A stretch of DNA of 64,000 nucleotides, from NCBI RefSeq assembly GCF_002836255.1, contig NZ_PJAU01000050.1, positions 1 to 64,000 of the forward strand, given 5' to 3'. Of this stretch, positions 18,786 to 27,216 are shown one piece after another (positions within the stretch are counted from its first letter, which is position 1; the number at the start of each line of letters is the position of its first letter). The position numbers and the translations under genes are program-made. This stretch comes from Colwellia sp. 75C3. GTDB taxonomy: Bacteria > Pseudomonadota > Gammaproteobacteria > Enterobacterales > Alteromonadaceae. The notes beneath the pieces were generated by a model. It ran no database searches. It was not told where the DNA came from and saw only the letters and a list, made by a program, of their open reading frames with translations.

Positions 18786-20207
18786 ATGTCTGCAGCCGCA
18801 AACACCTCATCGGCATACCATACACCACAAGGACTAACAGAGAGTGACTCAACGTTAGTCGATGGTAATATAGGTATTAGCGTAACTTCACGTATCGATT
18901 ACAACTTACGTTTTACTCAACAAGCGGTGCTAGTTGTAGGTAATAATGCGGAACAGTATTCACAATTAGCTAGTCAATTTCTTGTCAATCTTTCTACTGT
19001 AAAACCTTCTGCCGGCGAACTTGCTCATCAAGATAATCACATTAATGTAGCGTTTGTTTCAGCCTCTTCAAAGTTAAATGATATTCAAATACGATGTCGA
19101 TTAATCGAACAGTTATTTGTGAATACCTTATTTGATCCAGAGCAATCGCTCGCGGTAAGTGTTTTACGATTTGCTAAACAGCACGGTGAAGCAATTTCTA
19201 TCGTAATAGACCATGCACATGCTCTTTCATTGCAGGTTAAATATGAATTATGTCAATTAGTGAACTTAGCCAAAAAAAGTAAGCTCACGATTAACGTGGT
19301 ACTTTTCGGTTTAACGGAAGCAGCCCAACAACTCGCGATTAATAAAAGTTTGTTCAAGAATAAAATGGCTATTATTGATGCCGCAACAGGTCAAGTTATT
19401 AGCTTAGATGATAATAAAATTATGCTTAAAAAGGATGTGAGTCCTTTATCGTTAGGGCAAAAGGTAAGTTTGGTTAGTGCTATGCTGCTTGTTGCTGTTG
19501 CACTATTCTGGATCTATTTATTAATAGCTGAGGATGTGAATCAGCAGACTTTCAGCAGTACGGATCAGACTGTTCTGGAAAAGCATAGCGAGCAAACTTT
19601 ATTACCGACTAAATTAACCGACAGCTCAGGTAATAAGCCGGCAAGACAAATGCAAAAGAAACATAAAACTGAAGTAATGGAATCGTCACTTGCATTAACT
19701 GCATCAGAAGTTATAAACCTAGCAACGAGTGAAGAGATTAATCAGGCCTTAATGGCTAATATCTTAGTTGCACCTATTGAGATATTACCCGCTGAAGCTG
19801 GTGATGTTCTGCAAGCATTAGTTATCGCGGACAATAAGAGCGATGCTAATGTTGCTCGTGCAACAACTAAAGAAGCAGCTAATCAAACTCAAACAGTTGA
19901 AATCACTAATAGCTATTATCAAACGAAAGCAGAAGAATATGAAAATGGCTATGTCGTGCAAATTGCTGGCTTTTCTGATGAAAATTTATTGAAACGATTT
20001 TTAGCACTTTACCCAGAAAAGAATTTTCATAGCTACCAGAGGCAGCTTAATGGTAAAAGTTTTACAGTTATAACCTCAAAGGTTTTTAAAAATAAAACGG
20101 AAGCTAAAGCAACAATCCAGTCGTTACCAATACAACTGATCGAACGCAAACCTTGGGTCAAGTCTATTTCGTCCGTTATCAATGAAATTAATACCTTTAC
20201 GCGATAA
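18786..20207 (+). CDS. damX: DamX-like SPOR-domain cell-division protein
   Basis: Probable septal-ring membrane protein. The N-terminal half (about residues 40-210) resembles the AAA/ExeA-like region of DamX-family proteins, but the expected P-loop position reads VVGNNAEQYS and lacks the GKT/S signature, so ATP binding is doubtful. One membrane helix spans about residues 227-250. After a low-complexity linker, a C-terminal SPOR domain (from about residue 388, NGYVVQIAGF) should bind denuded septal peptidoglycan. The slot between aroB and dam supports the name. Confidence 0.88.
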   Translation: MSAAANTSSAYHTPQGLTESDSTLVDGNIGISVTSRIDYNLRFTQQAVLVVGNNAEQYSQLASQFLVNLSTVKPSAGELAHQDNHINVAFVSASSKLNDIQIRCRLIEQLFVNTLFDPEQSLAVSVLRFAKQHGEAISIVIDHAHALSLQVKYELCQLVNLAKKSKLTINVVLFGLTEAAQQLAINKSLFKNKMAIIDAATGQVISLDDNKIMLKKDVSPLSLGQKVSLVSAMLLVAVALFWIYLLIAEDVNQQTFSSTDQTVLEKHSEQTLLPTKLTDSSGNKPARQMQKKHKTEVMESSLALTASEVINLATSEEINQALMANILVAPIEILPAEAGDVLQALVIADNKSDANVARATTKEAANQTQTVEITNSYYQTKAEEYENGYVVQIAGFSDENLLKRFLALYPEKNFHSYQRQLNGKSFTVITSKVFKNKTEAKATIQSLPIQLIERKPWVKSISSVINEINTFTR

Positions 20208-20435
20208 TTCAAGCTACAATCCGCTCTTAATTTATTAAATGAAGCTACGGCTTAAGTCTGCAGCCAGAATAATAAAGATCAAGCATAGTTGATGAAGGAG
20301 ACTACTCATACTTAGTTGTAATGAGAGGATACTTCGACAATATATTTCTGCCCAGATCTATGCAAAATATATAACTGCTATTATTCTCCTGAAAATAACG
20401 CCAGCATAAATGCAGTATTGGCAATAAGGTTTAGA

Positions 20436-21272
20436 GTGAGTAAAGATACATTGCAAACCAATATGCGATCGGCCTTAAAATGGGCAGGTGGAAAGAAACG
20501 AGTTATTGGTGATATCCTAAAAGTTTTGCCAGTTAAAGGCAAAAAAAGATTAGTTGAACCTTTCGTTGGTGGTGGCTCTGTTTTCTTGAATATAGACTTT
20601 GATGAATATCTGTTAATTGATATGAATAAAGATCTTATCGCTCTATTTAATATTATCAAAAATCAATCGGCTGAATTTATAAATGATGCTGAAAAGTACT
20701 TTAATGGTGATTATAACCATGCTGAAAAGTATTATGAATTACGTAAGCAGTTTAATGAAACCAGTGATTCATACCAACGCTCAATACTCTTTTTATATCT
20801 AAATAGGCATGGTTATAACGGTTTATGTCGTTACAATAAAAGTGGCGGTTATAATGTCCCTTTTGGAAGATATAAGCACCCTTACTTTCCAAAAGCTGAA
20901 ATAGAGTTTTTCTCAAAAAAAGCGCAAAGAGCAACGTTTATTCAAGGGGATTTCGAAACTGCATTTTCTCAACTTAGAAGTGATGATGTTGTTTATTGCG
21001 ATCCACCGTACTCGCCAATTAATAGAACGGCTAATTTCACCGCTTATGCAGGAAACTCGTTTACGGATGCAGATCAAATTAGATTAGTCGCTTGTGCCGA
21101 AAAAGCAAAACTGCAAGGTGTACCGACTATTATTTCTAATCATCACGTAGATTTTACCCGTGAACTATACAAAAATGCGGATAAGAGAGAGTTTTTTCAA
21201 GTACAACGTTCAATCAGTCCAAAGGGAAAAGGACGAGTCAAAGTCAAAGAAGTATTAGCACTCTATAAGTAA
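20436..21272 (+). CDS. dam: DNA adenine methylase Dam (GATC)
   Basis: Transfers methyl from S-adenosylmethionine to adenine, in GATC for this family, for mismatch repair and replication control. Motifs are the N-terminal LKWAGGKKRV, FVGGGSVFLN (SAM-binding) and the catalytic DPPYSP. I prefer the GTG at 20436 because AAGG lies six bases upstream. The reading frame opens earlier at a TTG (20418), and an ATG at 20463 (MRSALKWAGG) would match E. coli Dam length more closely. It follows damX after a 228-bp gap in which I see nothing else. Confidence 0.94.
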   Translation: MSKDTLQTNMRSALKWAGGKKRVIGDILKVLPVKGKKRLVEPFVGGGSVFLNIDFDEYLLIDMNKDLIALFNIIKNQSAEFINDAEKYFNGDYNHAEKYYELRKQFNETSDSYQRSILFLYLNRHGYNGLCRYNKSGGYNVPFGRYKHPYFPKAEIEFFSKKAQRATFIQGDFETAFSQLRSDDVVYCDPPYSPINRTANFTAYAGNSFTDADQIRLVACAEKAKLQGVPTIISNHHVDFTRELYKNADKREFFQVQRSISPKGKGRVKVKEVLALYK

Positions 21273-21326
21273 GCGTTATATTGGTATTAATAAAGCATCA
21301 AGCGAATCTAACAATTCAACAGGGCT

Positions 21327-22451
21327 TTACTTACGTTCCTTAGTAACTTGATTCGGACCTAGTTCTTTGAGTGATAAAACCCCTATCTTACCTTCAGCCC
21401 CTGCAGCAAGAAATACATTGTCATCACTCGCTAAACTATAGAATCCTCGGGAATCTTTAGCGTTTTCATTTGGCTGTGCGCTAACAAGTGCTTGCCAGGT
21501 ATTTCCTGCATCATACGATATATCAGTCGCCGTTTTACCTGAGGCCAGACAAATCGAATCTTGGCACGACATCGTTGTCCTTAATCCTGTACTACCAGTC
21601 TTGATCGATTGCCACTGCCCATTAGCTAGCTTAGCCATATTCGGGTACTTCTGTCGACGTTGTAGGTAATCTCCGCCTATGACAAATGGCTGTTCTAGAT
21701 GGTTCAAGGCGACACCATAACCACCAGAGGTCTGTGTATTTTTATATAGTGGTACAGAGTTACGCTGCCAAGTTTCACCGTAGTCATCACTTACATAGAC
21801 AGAGGCAGAGAAACCGCCGGTGGCAATCCATGCTTTACCATTATTACCAACAATGATGCTATTACCACTGGCAGCAAAGGCAGACTCTTTTGTTAAAATC
21901 TTGGGTATTTTATTTTTAGCAATTCTACGAAAGGTTTTACCACCATCGTTCGTTTTTTTAATAACATAATAACCATCAACTGGGTCGCCCATTAGCAAAC
22001 CCCGCTTATCATTCCAAAAGGCAATAGAATTAAAGAAACCCAATTTATCTGTGTTTTGATAAAGTAATTGCCAGCTGTTACCCGCATCAGTTGTTTTGTA
22101 AAGTGTCGAAAGCTCACCAGTACCAGCAGCCATCACTATCGCGGTTTTATTATCGAAAAGTTCAATATCTCGAAAATCCATTTTTAGTTCTGCTGAAATA
22201 GATTTATCTTGCCAAGTGGTTCCTCCATCTTGGCTGACAAAAACACTATTAGCACTGCCTGTTACCCAGTAAGAGTTTTGCTTTATTGCGGTACCGCGTA
22301 ATGAGGCTTTATTGGGGATATGAGAGTATGCCCATTTGGGTGACTCATTATTCATACTTAATTTATAAATGCTTGCTGAGAATAAAGTAGAAGAGAAAGT
22401 AGCAGTAATTAACAGCGCAGATAGAGTGGTTCTATTAAGCATATTAGTCAT
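21327..22451 (-). CDS. Exported YCF48/BNR-repeat beta-propeller protein
   Basis: An N-terminal signal peptide (to about residue 27, SALLITATFSSTLFSAS) is followed by repeated Asp-box motifs: SQDGGTTWQ, TTDAGNSWQ, TNDGGKTF, SDDYGETWQ and SYDAGNTWQ. These mark a sialidase-like or YCF48-type propeller. No sialidase catalytic arginine triad was identified, so an enzymatic role is not claimed. Bacterial relatives are often annotated as oxidoreductase or photosystem-assembly-like proteins without proof. It is convergent with dam and ends 54 bases from it. Confidence 0.8.
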   Translation of the reverse strand: MTNMLNRTTLSALLITATFSSTLFSASIYKLSMNNESPKWAYSHIPNKASLRGTAIKQNSYWVTGSANSVFVSQDGGTTWQDKSISAELKMDFRDIELFDNKTAIVMAAGTGELSTLYKTTDAGNSWQLLYQNTDKLGFFNSIAFWNDKRGLLMGDPVDGYYVIKKTNDGGKTFRRIAKNKIPKILTKESAFAASGNSIIVGNNGKAWIATGGFSASVYVSDDYGETWQRNSVPLYKNTQTSGGYGVALNHLEQPFVIGGDYLQRRQKYPNMAKLANGQWQSIKTGSTGLRTTMSCQDSICLASGKTATDISYDAGNTWQALVSAQPNENAKDSRGFYSLASDDNVFLAAGAEGKIGVLSLKELGPNQVTKERK

Positions 22452-22551
22452 TTATTATATTATGGGTCCTAAGAGAATAAATTATTAACTTTTAATAGCA
22501 AGCTTTTTGTATACGATATATCGTTTGCTTGAGTAGAGGAGAGTCTTTAGT

Positions 22552-22629
22552 ATGAAAGCTTTACTTTGGCAGGAAGGTATTGAATTTATGGGCTATCTAT
22601 CGGGCTATAATTATTTACCATTTAGGTAA
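22552..22629 (+). CDS. Possible 25-residue small protein
   Basis: ATG at 22552 is preceded by GAGGAGAG at good spacing and encodes MKALLWQEGIEF followed by a short tyrosine-rich tail. It lies in an otherwise empty stretch upstream of the BNR-protein gene. No family is recognised. It could be a leader peptide, a relic of a longer gene, or chance. Confidence 0.25.
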   Translation: MKALLWQEGIEFMGYLSGYNYLPFR

Positions 22630-22640
22630 TTACACGGTTT

Positions 22641-22814
22641 TTAGCTTGGCATAACTAAGCTAACAACTGCTATCAAGCAAGCTATAAAAATTAGTACCGC
22701 GAGCAGACCGGCAATAATAAAGTGCGAGAGCTTACCTTGAGACAAATCTCGCTTACGGTTATTGTTATTTTGCACGCCAAAGAAAGCAGCAGCAACACTT
22801 TTAAAAGTATCCAC
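22641..22814 (-). CDS. DUF2970 small membrane protein
   Basis: Minus-strand frame of 57 codons starting at GTG (complement of 22812-22814) and ending TAA. The translation contains FKSVAAAFFGVQNNNNRKRD, then GKLSHFIIAGL and one membrane helix ending VVSLVMPS. The order AAFFGVQ, charged stretch, H-(F/I)-I-x-G and helix is that of DUF2970 proteins, which are usually 55-70 residues. No ATG exists in frame before the upstream stop, so GTG is the likely start. Function is unknown. Confidence 0.65.
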   Translation of the reverse strand: MDTFKSVAAAFFGVQNNNNRKRDLSQGKLSHFIIAGLLAVLIFIACLIAVVSLVMPS

Positions 22815-22848
22815 TATGCTGGTTTGGGCGATGAAAGATAACGTCGCT

Positions 22849-23139
22849 TTAATGGAGGCTATAATGAATCAACTCCACAAAATCTAAATAATGTAAATGC
22901 GTTGATTTACTTTCACCAGATAACCAAGATAACCAGCTCTTATTTGACATATTACTTGTGCGGCATGGATGATTTATATGGTTCATTGGTAAGTTTGACT
23001 CTACAACCAAGCATGAAGCAAGTAATTGGGCTTGTATACGTTGGCTGGCAGTTTGTTTGTTCAGAGTAAACAGAATAACTAGAGTAAGAGTTAAAGCAAA
23101 AAATAATTGCTTAAACTTTGAAAAAGAAGAATTTGTCAT
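22849..23139 (-). CDS. Hypothetical small exported or membrane protein
   Basis: Reads MTNSSFSKFKQLFFALTLTL and then about 75 residues with two cysteines and a tryptophan-rich SWLSWLSGES segment. Residues 9-28 form a hydrophobic helix that could be a signal peptide or anchor. The frame is open further upstream to 23187, but the first ATG there lies inside an inverted repeat. I chose 23139 because the hydrophobic segment then sits at the N-terminus. No family is recognised. It precedes the DUF2970 gene on the same strand. Confidence 0.4.
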   Translation of the reverse strand: MTNSSFSKFKQLFFALTLTLVILFTLNKQTASQRIQAQLLASCLVVESNLPMNHINHPCRTSNMSNKSWLSWLSGESKSTHLHYLDFVELIHYSLH

Positions 23140-23176
23140 AATCCGTTTTGACATTTGTATATACTTTAAACTAAAA

Positions 23177-23207
23177 GAGGTGAACAATTATAAGCTATGT
23201 TCACCTC
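23177..23207 (-). terminator. Hairpin downstream of the TorF-like gene
   Basis: GAGGTGAACA (23177-23186) and TGTTCACCTC (23198-23207) form a perfect 10-bp stem with an 11-nt loop. In the leftward direction it is followed by a short T-rich stretch (TTTTAGTTT), so it may terminate the gene at 23264-23932. The T-run is weak. Confidence 0.5.
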
Positions 23208-23263
23208 AATGTCTTTGCTTGTTTTTTATTCTAATATCTAAACATTACTTTGAGTAATTATGC

Positions 23264-23932
23264 TTATAAATCGATATCGATACTATAAGCAACATAGAAC
23301 TTCATATCGTCACTGCTAACACCATCATCGTAATCAGTTTTTGAAACGCCAAAAGTGAAGTTGTCTTTGCTTAACGAAACACCAAAATCAATTGAATCAG
23401 TTGAGAAGTCACCACTGTATGAGCCAAGGTGGAAAGCAAGTTCGGCTTCATTGCTAAGTGTTAAAGCATAATCAGCACTAGCGTAAATGCTATCGCCTGC
23501 ATCAGCTCCTTCAGCAGAAGTTAAAACAGCAACACCTACCGTTAAACCAGTAAAAGTGAAGTTACCGTAAATTTCAGAAAAGTCAGCGTCACCGCTAGTT
23601 GAATCAGGGTAGCCATAATAAATGAAACCAACGTCATAAGACATACTGTCATTGATATCAGCAGAAAAACCGCCATATATATCTAATTCAGTACTCATGT
23701 CGCCCCAAGAAGCGTTTGAAGCCCAAGTACCAACATAAAATCCCGATGTAGAAGCGTAATCGATACCACCAGAAATAGCAGCATCACCACCTGTTTGTTC
23801 AAGGCCACGCCATAAATAGTTGCTGGTAGCTGCCACATTAGCAGATAGCCCTTCGGTAGCTGATGCTTGGAAAGAAAATGCGGAAGTAGCTAATAATGAT
23901 GTCATAGCGATAGTTGTTAATGCTTTTTTCAT
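23264..23932 (-). CDS. TorF-family putative outer-membrane porin
   Basis: Signal peptide of about 25 residues (LLATSAFSFQASA, then TEGLSANV), followed by the family start SNYLWRGLEQTGGDAAISGG and a glycine- and aspartate-rich run of alternating strands ending in an aromatic/acidic terminus (VAYSIDIDL), consistent with a small beta-barrel. TorF/Gcw-type proteins have this RG-(L/V/I) start and about 220-250 residues; this one has 222. Cargo is unknown. It is transcribed away from rpe. Confidence 0.8.
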   Translation of the reverse strand: MKKALTTIAMTSLLATSAFSFQASATEGLSANVAATSNYLWRGLEQTGGDAAISGGIDYASTSGFYVGTWASNASWGDMSTELDIYGGFSADINDSMSYDVGFIYYGYPDSTSGDADFSEIYGNFTFTGLTVGVAVLTSAEGADAGDSIYASADYALTLSNEAELAFHLGSYSGDFSTDSIDFGVSLSKDNFTFGVSKTDYDDGVSSDDMKFYVAYSIDIDL

Positions 23933-24244
23933 AAAAGGTCTCGTTATTGTTTGTTATAAAAAGTGTCTGGCTATTAATTTGCAAACATGATGCCTAGATC
24001 ATTAATTATAGACGTTATTCTGATTTTATCTTTATGCCTTTAATAATCAGCTACTTAGTGTGGTCGTTTATTATTGCACTCATTATTTATTTTCTGCTTA
24101 GTTAATGTGATGGACTATGTTGGTGCGGTTTTTTAGTAAATGATCATAAAAAGTGCAATAGGTTGGCCTGTTGCAATAGCTTGGAACTCGCATTTTCAAC
24201 TAGCATGGGTATAATACCTGCATATTTTTTTAGGAAATTTGCCC
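23933..24244. promoter_or_regulatory. Divergent intergenic region torF-like / rpe
   Basis: A 312-bp gap with no gene seen. A TATAAT at 24210-24215 lies 29 bases before the rpe ATG and is a good candidate -10 box, but no consensus -35 sits at the ideal distance. The left part should hold the leftward promoter of the TorF-like gene. Nothing else was recognised. Confidence 0.4.
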
Positions 24245-24919
24245 ATGTCACCATTTTTAATTGCTCCTTCTATATTATCAGCCGACTTTGCACGTTTAGG
24301 TGATGATGTTGCTAATGTCTTAGCAGCAGGTGCCGACGTTGTTCACTTTGACGTGATGGATAATCATTTTGTTCCAAATTTAACGTTCGGCCCAATGATA
24401 TGTAAATCATTACGTGAATACGGTATAACGGCGCCAATTGACGTGCACTTGATGGTTAAGAACGTTGATACGCTTATTCCAGGATTTGCTGAAGCGGGTG
24501 CGGACATTATTACCTTTCATCCTGAAGCCAGTGATCACATAGACAGAAGTTTACAACTAATTAAAGATAATGGTTGTAAGGCCGGTTTAGTACTTAATCC
24601 AGCGACACCATTGCATTGTTTAGATTTTGTGATGGACAAACTTGACGTTATTTTATTAATGTCAGTTAATCCAGGCTTTGGTGGCCAATCTTTTATTCCA
24701 ACTACATTAGACAAATTACGTTTGGTAAAAGAAAAAATTAAACAAAGTGGCTATGACATCCGCTTACAAGTAGATGGTGGCGTTAAAGCAAATAATATTG
24801 CAGAAATTGCTGAAGCAGGTGCAGATATGTTCGTTGCTGGCTCAGCAATATTTTCTCAAGCTGACTATAAAGTAGCAATCGATGAAATGCGTAGTGAGTT
24901 AGCCAAGGTCTCTCAGTAG
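24245..24919 (+). CDS. rpe: Ribulose-phosphate 3-epimerase
   Basis: Interconverts ribulose 5-phosphate and xylulose 5-phosphate in the pentose phosphate pathway. TIM-barrel motifs are [25 protein letters not shown] (metal histidine and aspartate), [15 protein letters not shown] and VDGGV. The start is the ATG at 24245, preceded by AGGA nine bases upstream; an in-frame TTG six bases earlier is unlikely. In E. coli rpe follows dam and is followed by gph and trpS. Here about 3 kb separates it from dam, and gph is absent. Confidence 0.96.
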   Translation: MSPFLIAPSILSADFARLGDDVANVLAAGADVVHFDVMDNHFVPNLTFGPMICKSLREYGITAPIDVHLMVKNVDTLIPGFAEAGADIITFHPEASDHIDRSLQLIKDNGCKAGLVLNPATPLHCLDFVMDKLDVILLMSVNPGFGGQSFIPTTLDKLRLVKEKIKQSGYDIRLQVDGGVKANNIAEIAEAGADMFVAGSAIFSQADYKVAIDEMRSELAKVSQ

Positions 24920-24979
24920 TTTTGCAATAATCTCTCAATAAACATTAAGTAAAGTATTCAGAATTTAAAGGGTAAAAAA

Positions 24980-25987
24980 ATGACAAGTAAACCTATTGTA
25001 TTAAGTGGCTGTCAGCCGTCAGGCGAGTTAACTATTGGTAATTATTTAGGCGCATTAAAACAATGGGTTAATATGCAGTCAACACACGAGTGTTACTACA
25101 TGCTTGTTGATCAACATGCGATCACTGTTCGTCCAAAAGCCGCCGATTTACGTAACGCAACGTTAGACGGTTTAGCTTTGTATCTAGCTTGTGGTGTTGA
25201 CCCTGAGCAAAGTACTATCTTTATTCAATCACATGTTCCTGAGCATGCGCAATTGAGCTGGGTACTGAACTGCTATACCCAAATGGGTGAATTAAATCGC
25301 ATGACTCAGTATAAAGATAAGTCACAAAAATCTGAAGCGAACATGAATGCTGGTTTATTTACTTATCCAGTATTGATGGCTGCTGATATTCTTCTTTATG
25401 GTGCTGACCGGGTTCCGGTAGGCGATGATCAAAAGCAGCATTTAGAGTTAGCTCGAGACATAGCTACGCGTTTTAATAACCTTTATGGTGATATCTTTAC
25501 TGTGCCGGATCCTTTTATTCCTGAGCATGGCGCCCGTGTAATGAGCTTACTTGAGCCAACTAAGAAAATGTCTAAGTCTGATACTAATCCAGGTAACTTC
25601 ATTGGCTTATTAGAAGACCCTAAAAAAATTGCTAAGAAAATAAAACGTGCAGTAACTGACTCAGATGAGCAAGCCAATATATATTACAGCCTAGAAGAAA
25701 AGCCAGGCGTATCAAATTTATTGTCATTATTATCTTGTGCAACCGGTAAAACTGTTGCCGACTTAGTACCTGATTATGAAGATAAAATGTATGGTCATTT
25801 AAAAGGTGATGTGGCTGATGCGGTAGTCGCTTTGTTAGAGCCAATTCAAGCTAAGTTCCATAAGTATCGTGCAGATGAAGCCTTCTTAGAGCAAGTCATG
25901 CGTAACGGTGCTGAGAAAGCTTCTGCCCGTGCGAGTAAAGTGCTTACTAAGGTATATGATGCGGTAGGTTTTATTCCTCGCCCATAA
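24980..25987 (+). CDS. trpS: Tryptophanyl-tRNA synthetase
   Basis: Class I aminoacyl-tRNA synthetase charging tRNA-Trp. The HIGH-like motif appears as TIGN in [13 protein letters not shown] and the KMSKS motif as KKMSKSD. The conserved [13 protein letters not shown] block supports TrpRS over TyrRS. The 335 residues are normal for the compact bacterial form. It starts 60 bases after rpe with AAAGGG upstream and is followed by a strong terminator. Confidence 0.97.
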   Translation: MTSKPIVLSGCQPSGELTIGNYLGALKQWVNMQSTHECYYMLVDQHAITVRPKAADLRNATLDGLALYLACGVDPEQSTIFIQSHVPEHAQLSWVLNCYTQMGELNRMTQYKDKSQKSEANMNAGLFTYPVLMAADILLYGADRVPVGDDQKQHLELARDIATRFNNLYGDIFTVPDPFIPEHGARVMSLLEPTKKMSKSDTNPGNFIGLLEDPKKIAKKIKRAVTDSDEQANIYYSLEEKPGVSNLLSLLSCATGKTVADLVPDYEDKMYGHLKGDVADAVVALLEPIQAKFHKYRADEAFLEQVMRNGAEKASARASKVLTKVYDAVGFIPRP

Positions 25988-26061
25988 ATAAAGTAATGTA
26001 GTGCAGGGGGGATAATTTGGCTAGGCATCTAACTCGTCACTTACCCTAGTACTTCATCATG

Positions 26062-26099
26062 AAAAAAGGCTTGTTTTCGAAAGAAAACAAGCCTTTTTT
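26062..26099. terminator. Strong terminator after trpS
   Basis: The arms 26062-26078 and 26083-26099 form a perfect 17-bp stem around a GAAA tetraloop, with an A-run before and a T-run after. It can serve both trpS and the convergent FHA gene. Confidence 0.93.
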
Positions 26100-26136
26100 A
26101 TAATCGCAATAAAAGCGCTATTTGTAGGATATTTTT

Positions 26137-27216
26137 TTAATCTTGCTGAGCTGCTTTGTTAGCTTGTTCGAATAAAGCATTACTTTGTTCTATAAAGCTA
26201 TCAACACTATTGCTTGGAGCAATTAAATAACTGGGTGCCATGATGGTGGCATTGTATTGTGGGTGTGGATTAAACTCTGGTTTTTTACTGTATTGTAATA
26301 AATAACTACCACCGAACAGTAGTGTAGTAATACTTAGCGCCACAACAATTCTACGTTTCGCGCTTACATGAAAACCAATATAACTATTTAGCCAAAACAG
26401 GCAAAAAGCTAGACCAATCGGAACTAGCGCAATAATCAAACCTAGCACTGAATTACTCGCCGAGTTAAACGCAATAATTTCTTCCAATAGATCACTAAGC
26501 CACATCAGAATAAAAAAGGTAAAACTAATGCCAAGCTGGGCTAATATCCGAGGGTCATGTTTGGTGAGGTGAGATACTAACGCCACACCTGCTGGCCATA
26601 CAGCAAAGAGTAAGCTCATACTAAAAGCGCTAACAAACAGTTGGCTTATATTTGTTTCTGTTGGTTGGTTCAAATAGGCAATATTAGCTGCGATAAGTAT
26701 AAACAAAGCAATACTAGTAAATACTGCAACAGGGTGACGAATTAAATCAATTAGAGACTCGAACGGGCTAAAGGCAATAGTATCGGCAACTCTATGGTTC
26801 TTGAAAAGGATCCTTAACTGACTTTTCCCTAAAACAATCACATCACCATCATTAAGTACTTGTTGATGGGCATCTTGCTTTTTACATTCACTGTTTTCTA
26901 AGCTTGTGCCATTAACTGAATTATTATCATTAATACGCCAATCGTCTTGAGAATAGCTTAACGATAAATGCTGAGGGCAAATATGTGGGTCAGTTAAAAT
27001 GATATCATTTTGATAATTTCTACCAATGGTAATATTATTTTGGTTTAGTCTATGACGATGCAACAACTTATGATTACGGGTGATTTCTTCAATAATAATC
27101 TCACCTTGCTCTATCGGTAAGTCATCATTTTCAACTGGCATTGTTGTCTCTGTTTCAATGATCCCAATTTGAGCATCTTTCATCACGTCCATATCTACTT
27201 CCTTGCCTATTTCCAT
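26137..27216 (-). CDS. FHA-domain membrane protein
   Basis: An N-terminal forkhead-associated domain (about residues 45-125) shows the pattern GRNYQND, PQHLSLSY and NSVNGTSLEN, predicting phosphothreonine-peptide binding in the cytoplasm. About five hydrophobic helices follow (residues 165-310), then a short C-terminal tail. Its first 10 bases overlap the end of the HtrA-like protease gene, so the two are co-transcribed and perhaps translationally coupled. No kinase is nearby. The architecture suggests membrane-localised signalling, but the role is unknown. Confidence 0.8.
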   Translation of the reverse strand: MEIGKEVDMDVMKDAQIGIIETETTMPVENDDLPIEQGEIIIEEITRNHKLLHRHRLNQNNITIGRNYQNDIILTDPHICPQHLSLSYSQDDWRINDNNSVNGTSLENSECKKQDAHQQVLNDGDVIVLGKSQLRILFKNHRVADTIAFSPFESLIDLIRHPVAVFTSIALFILIAANIAYLNQPTETNISQLFVSAFSMSLLFAVWPAGVALVSHLTKHDPRILAQLGISFTFFILMWLSDLLEEIIAFNSASNSVLGLIIALVPIGLAFCLFWLNSYIGFHVSAKRRIVVALSITTLLFGGSYLLQYSKKPEFNPHPQYNATIMAPSYLIAPSNSVDSFIEQSNALFEQANKAAQQD

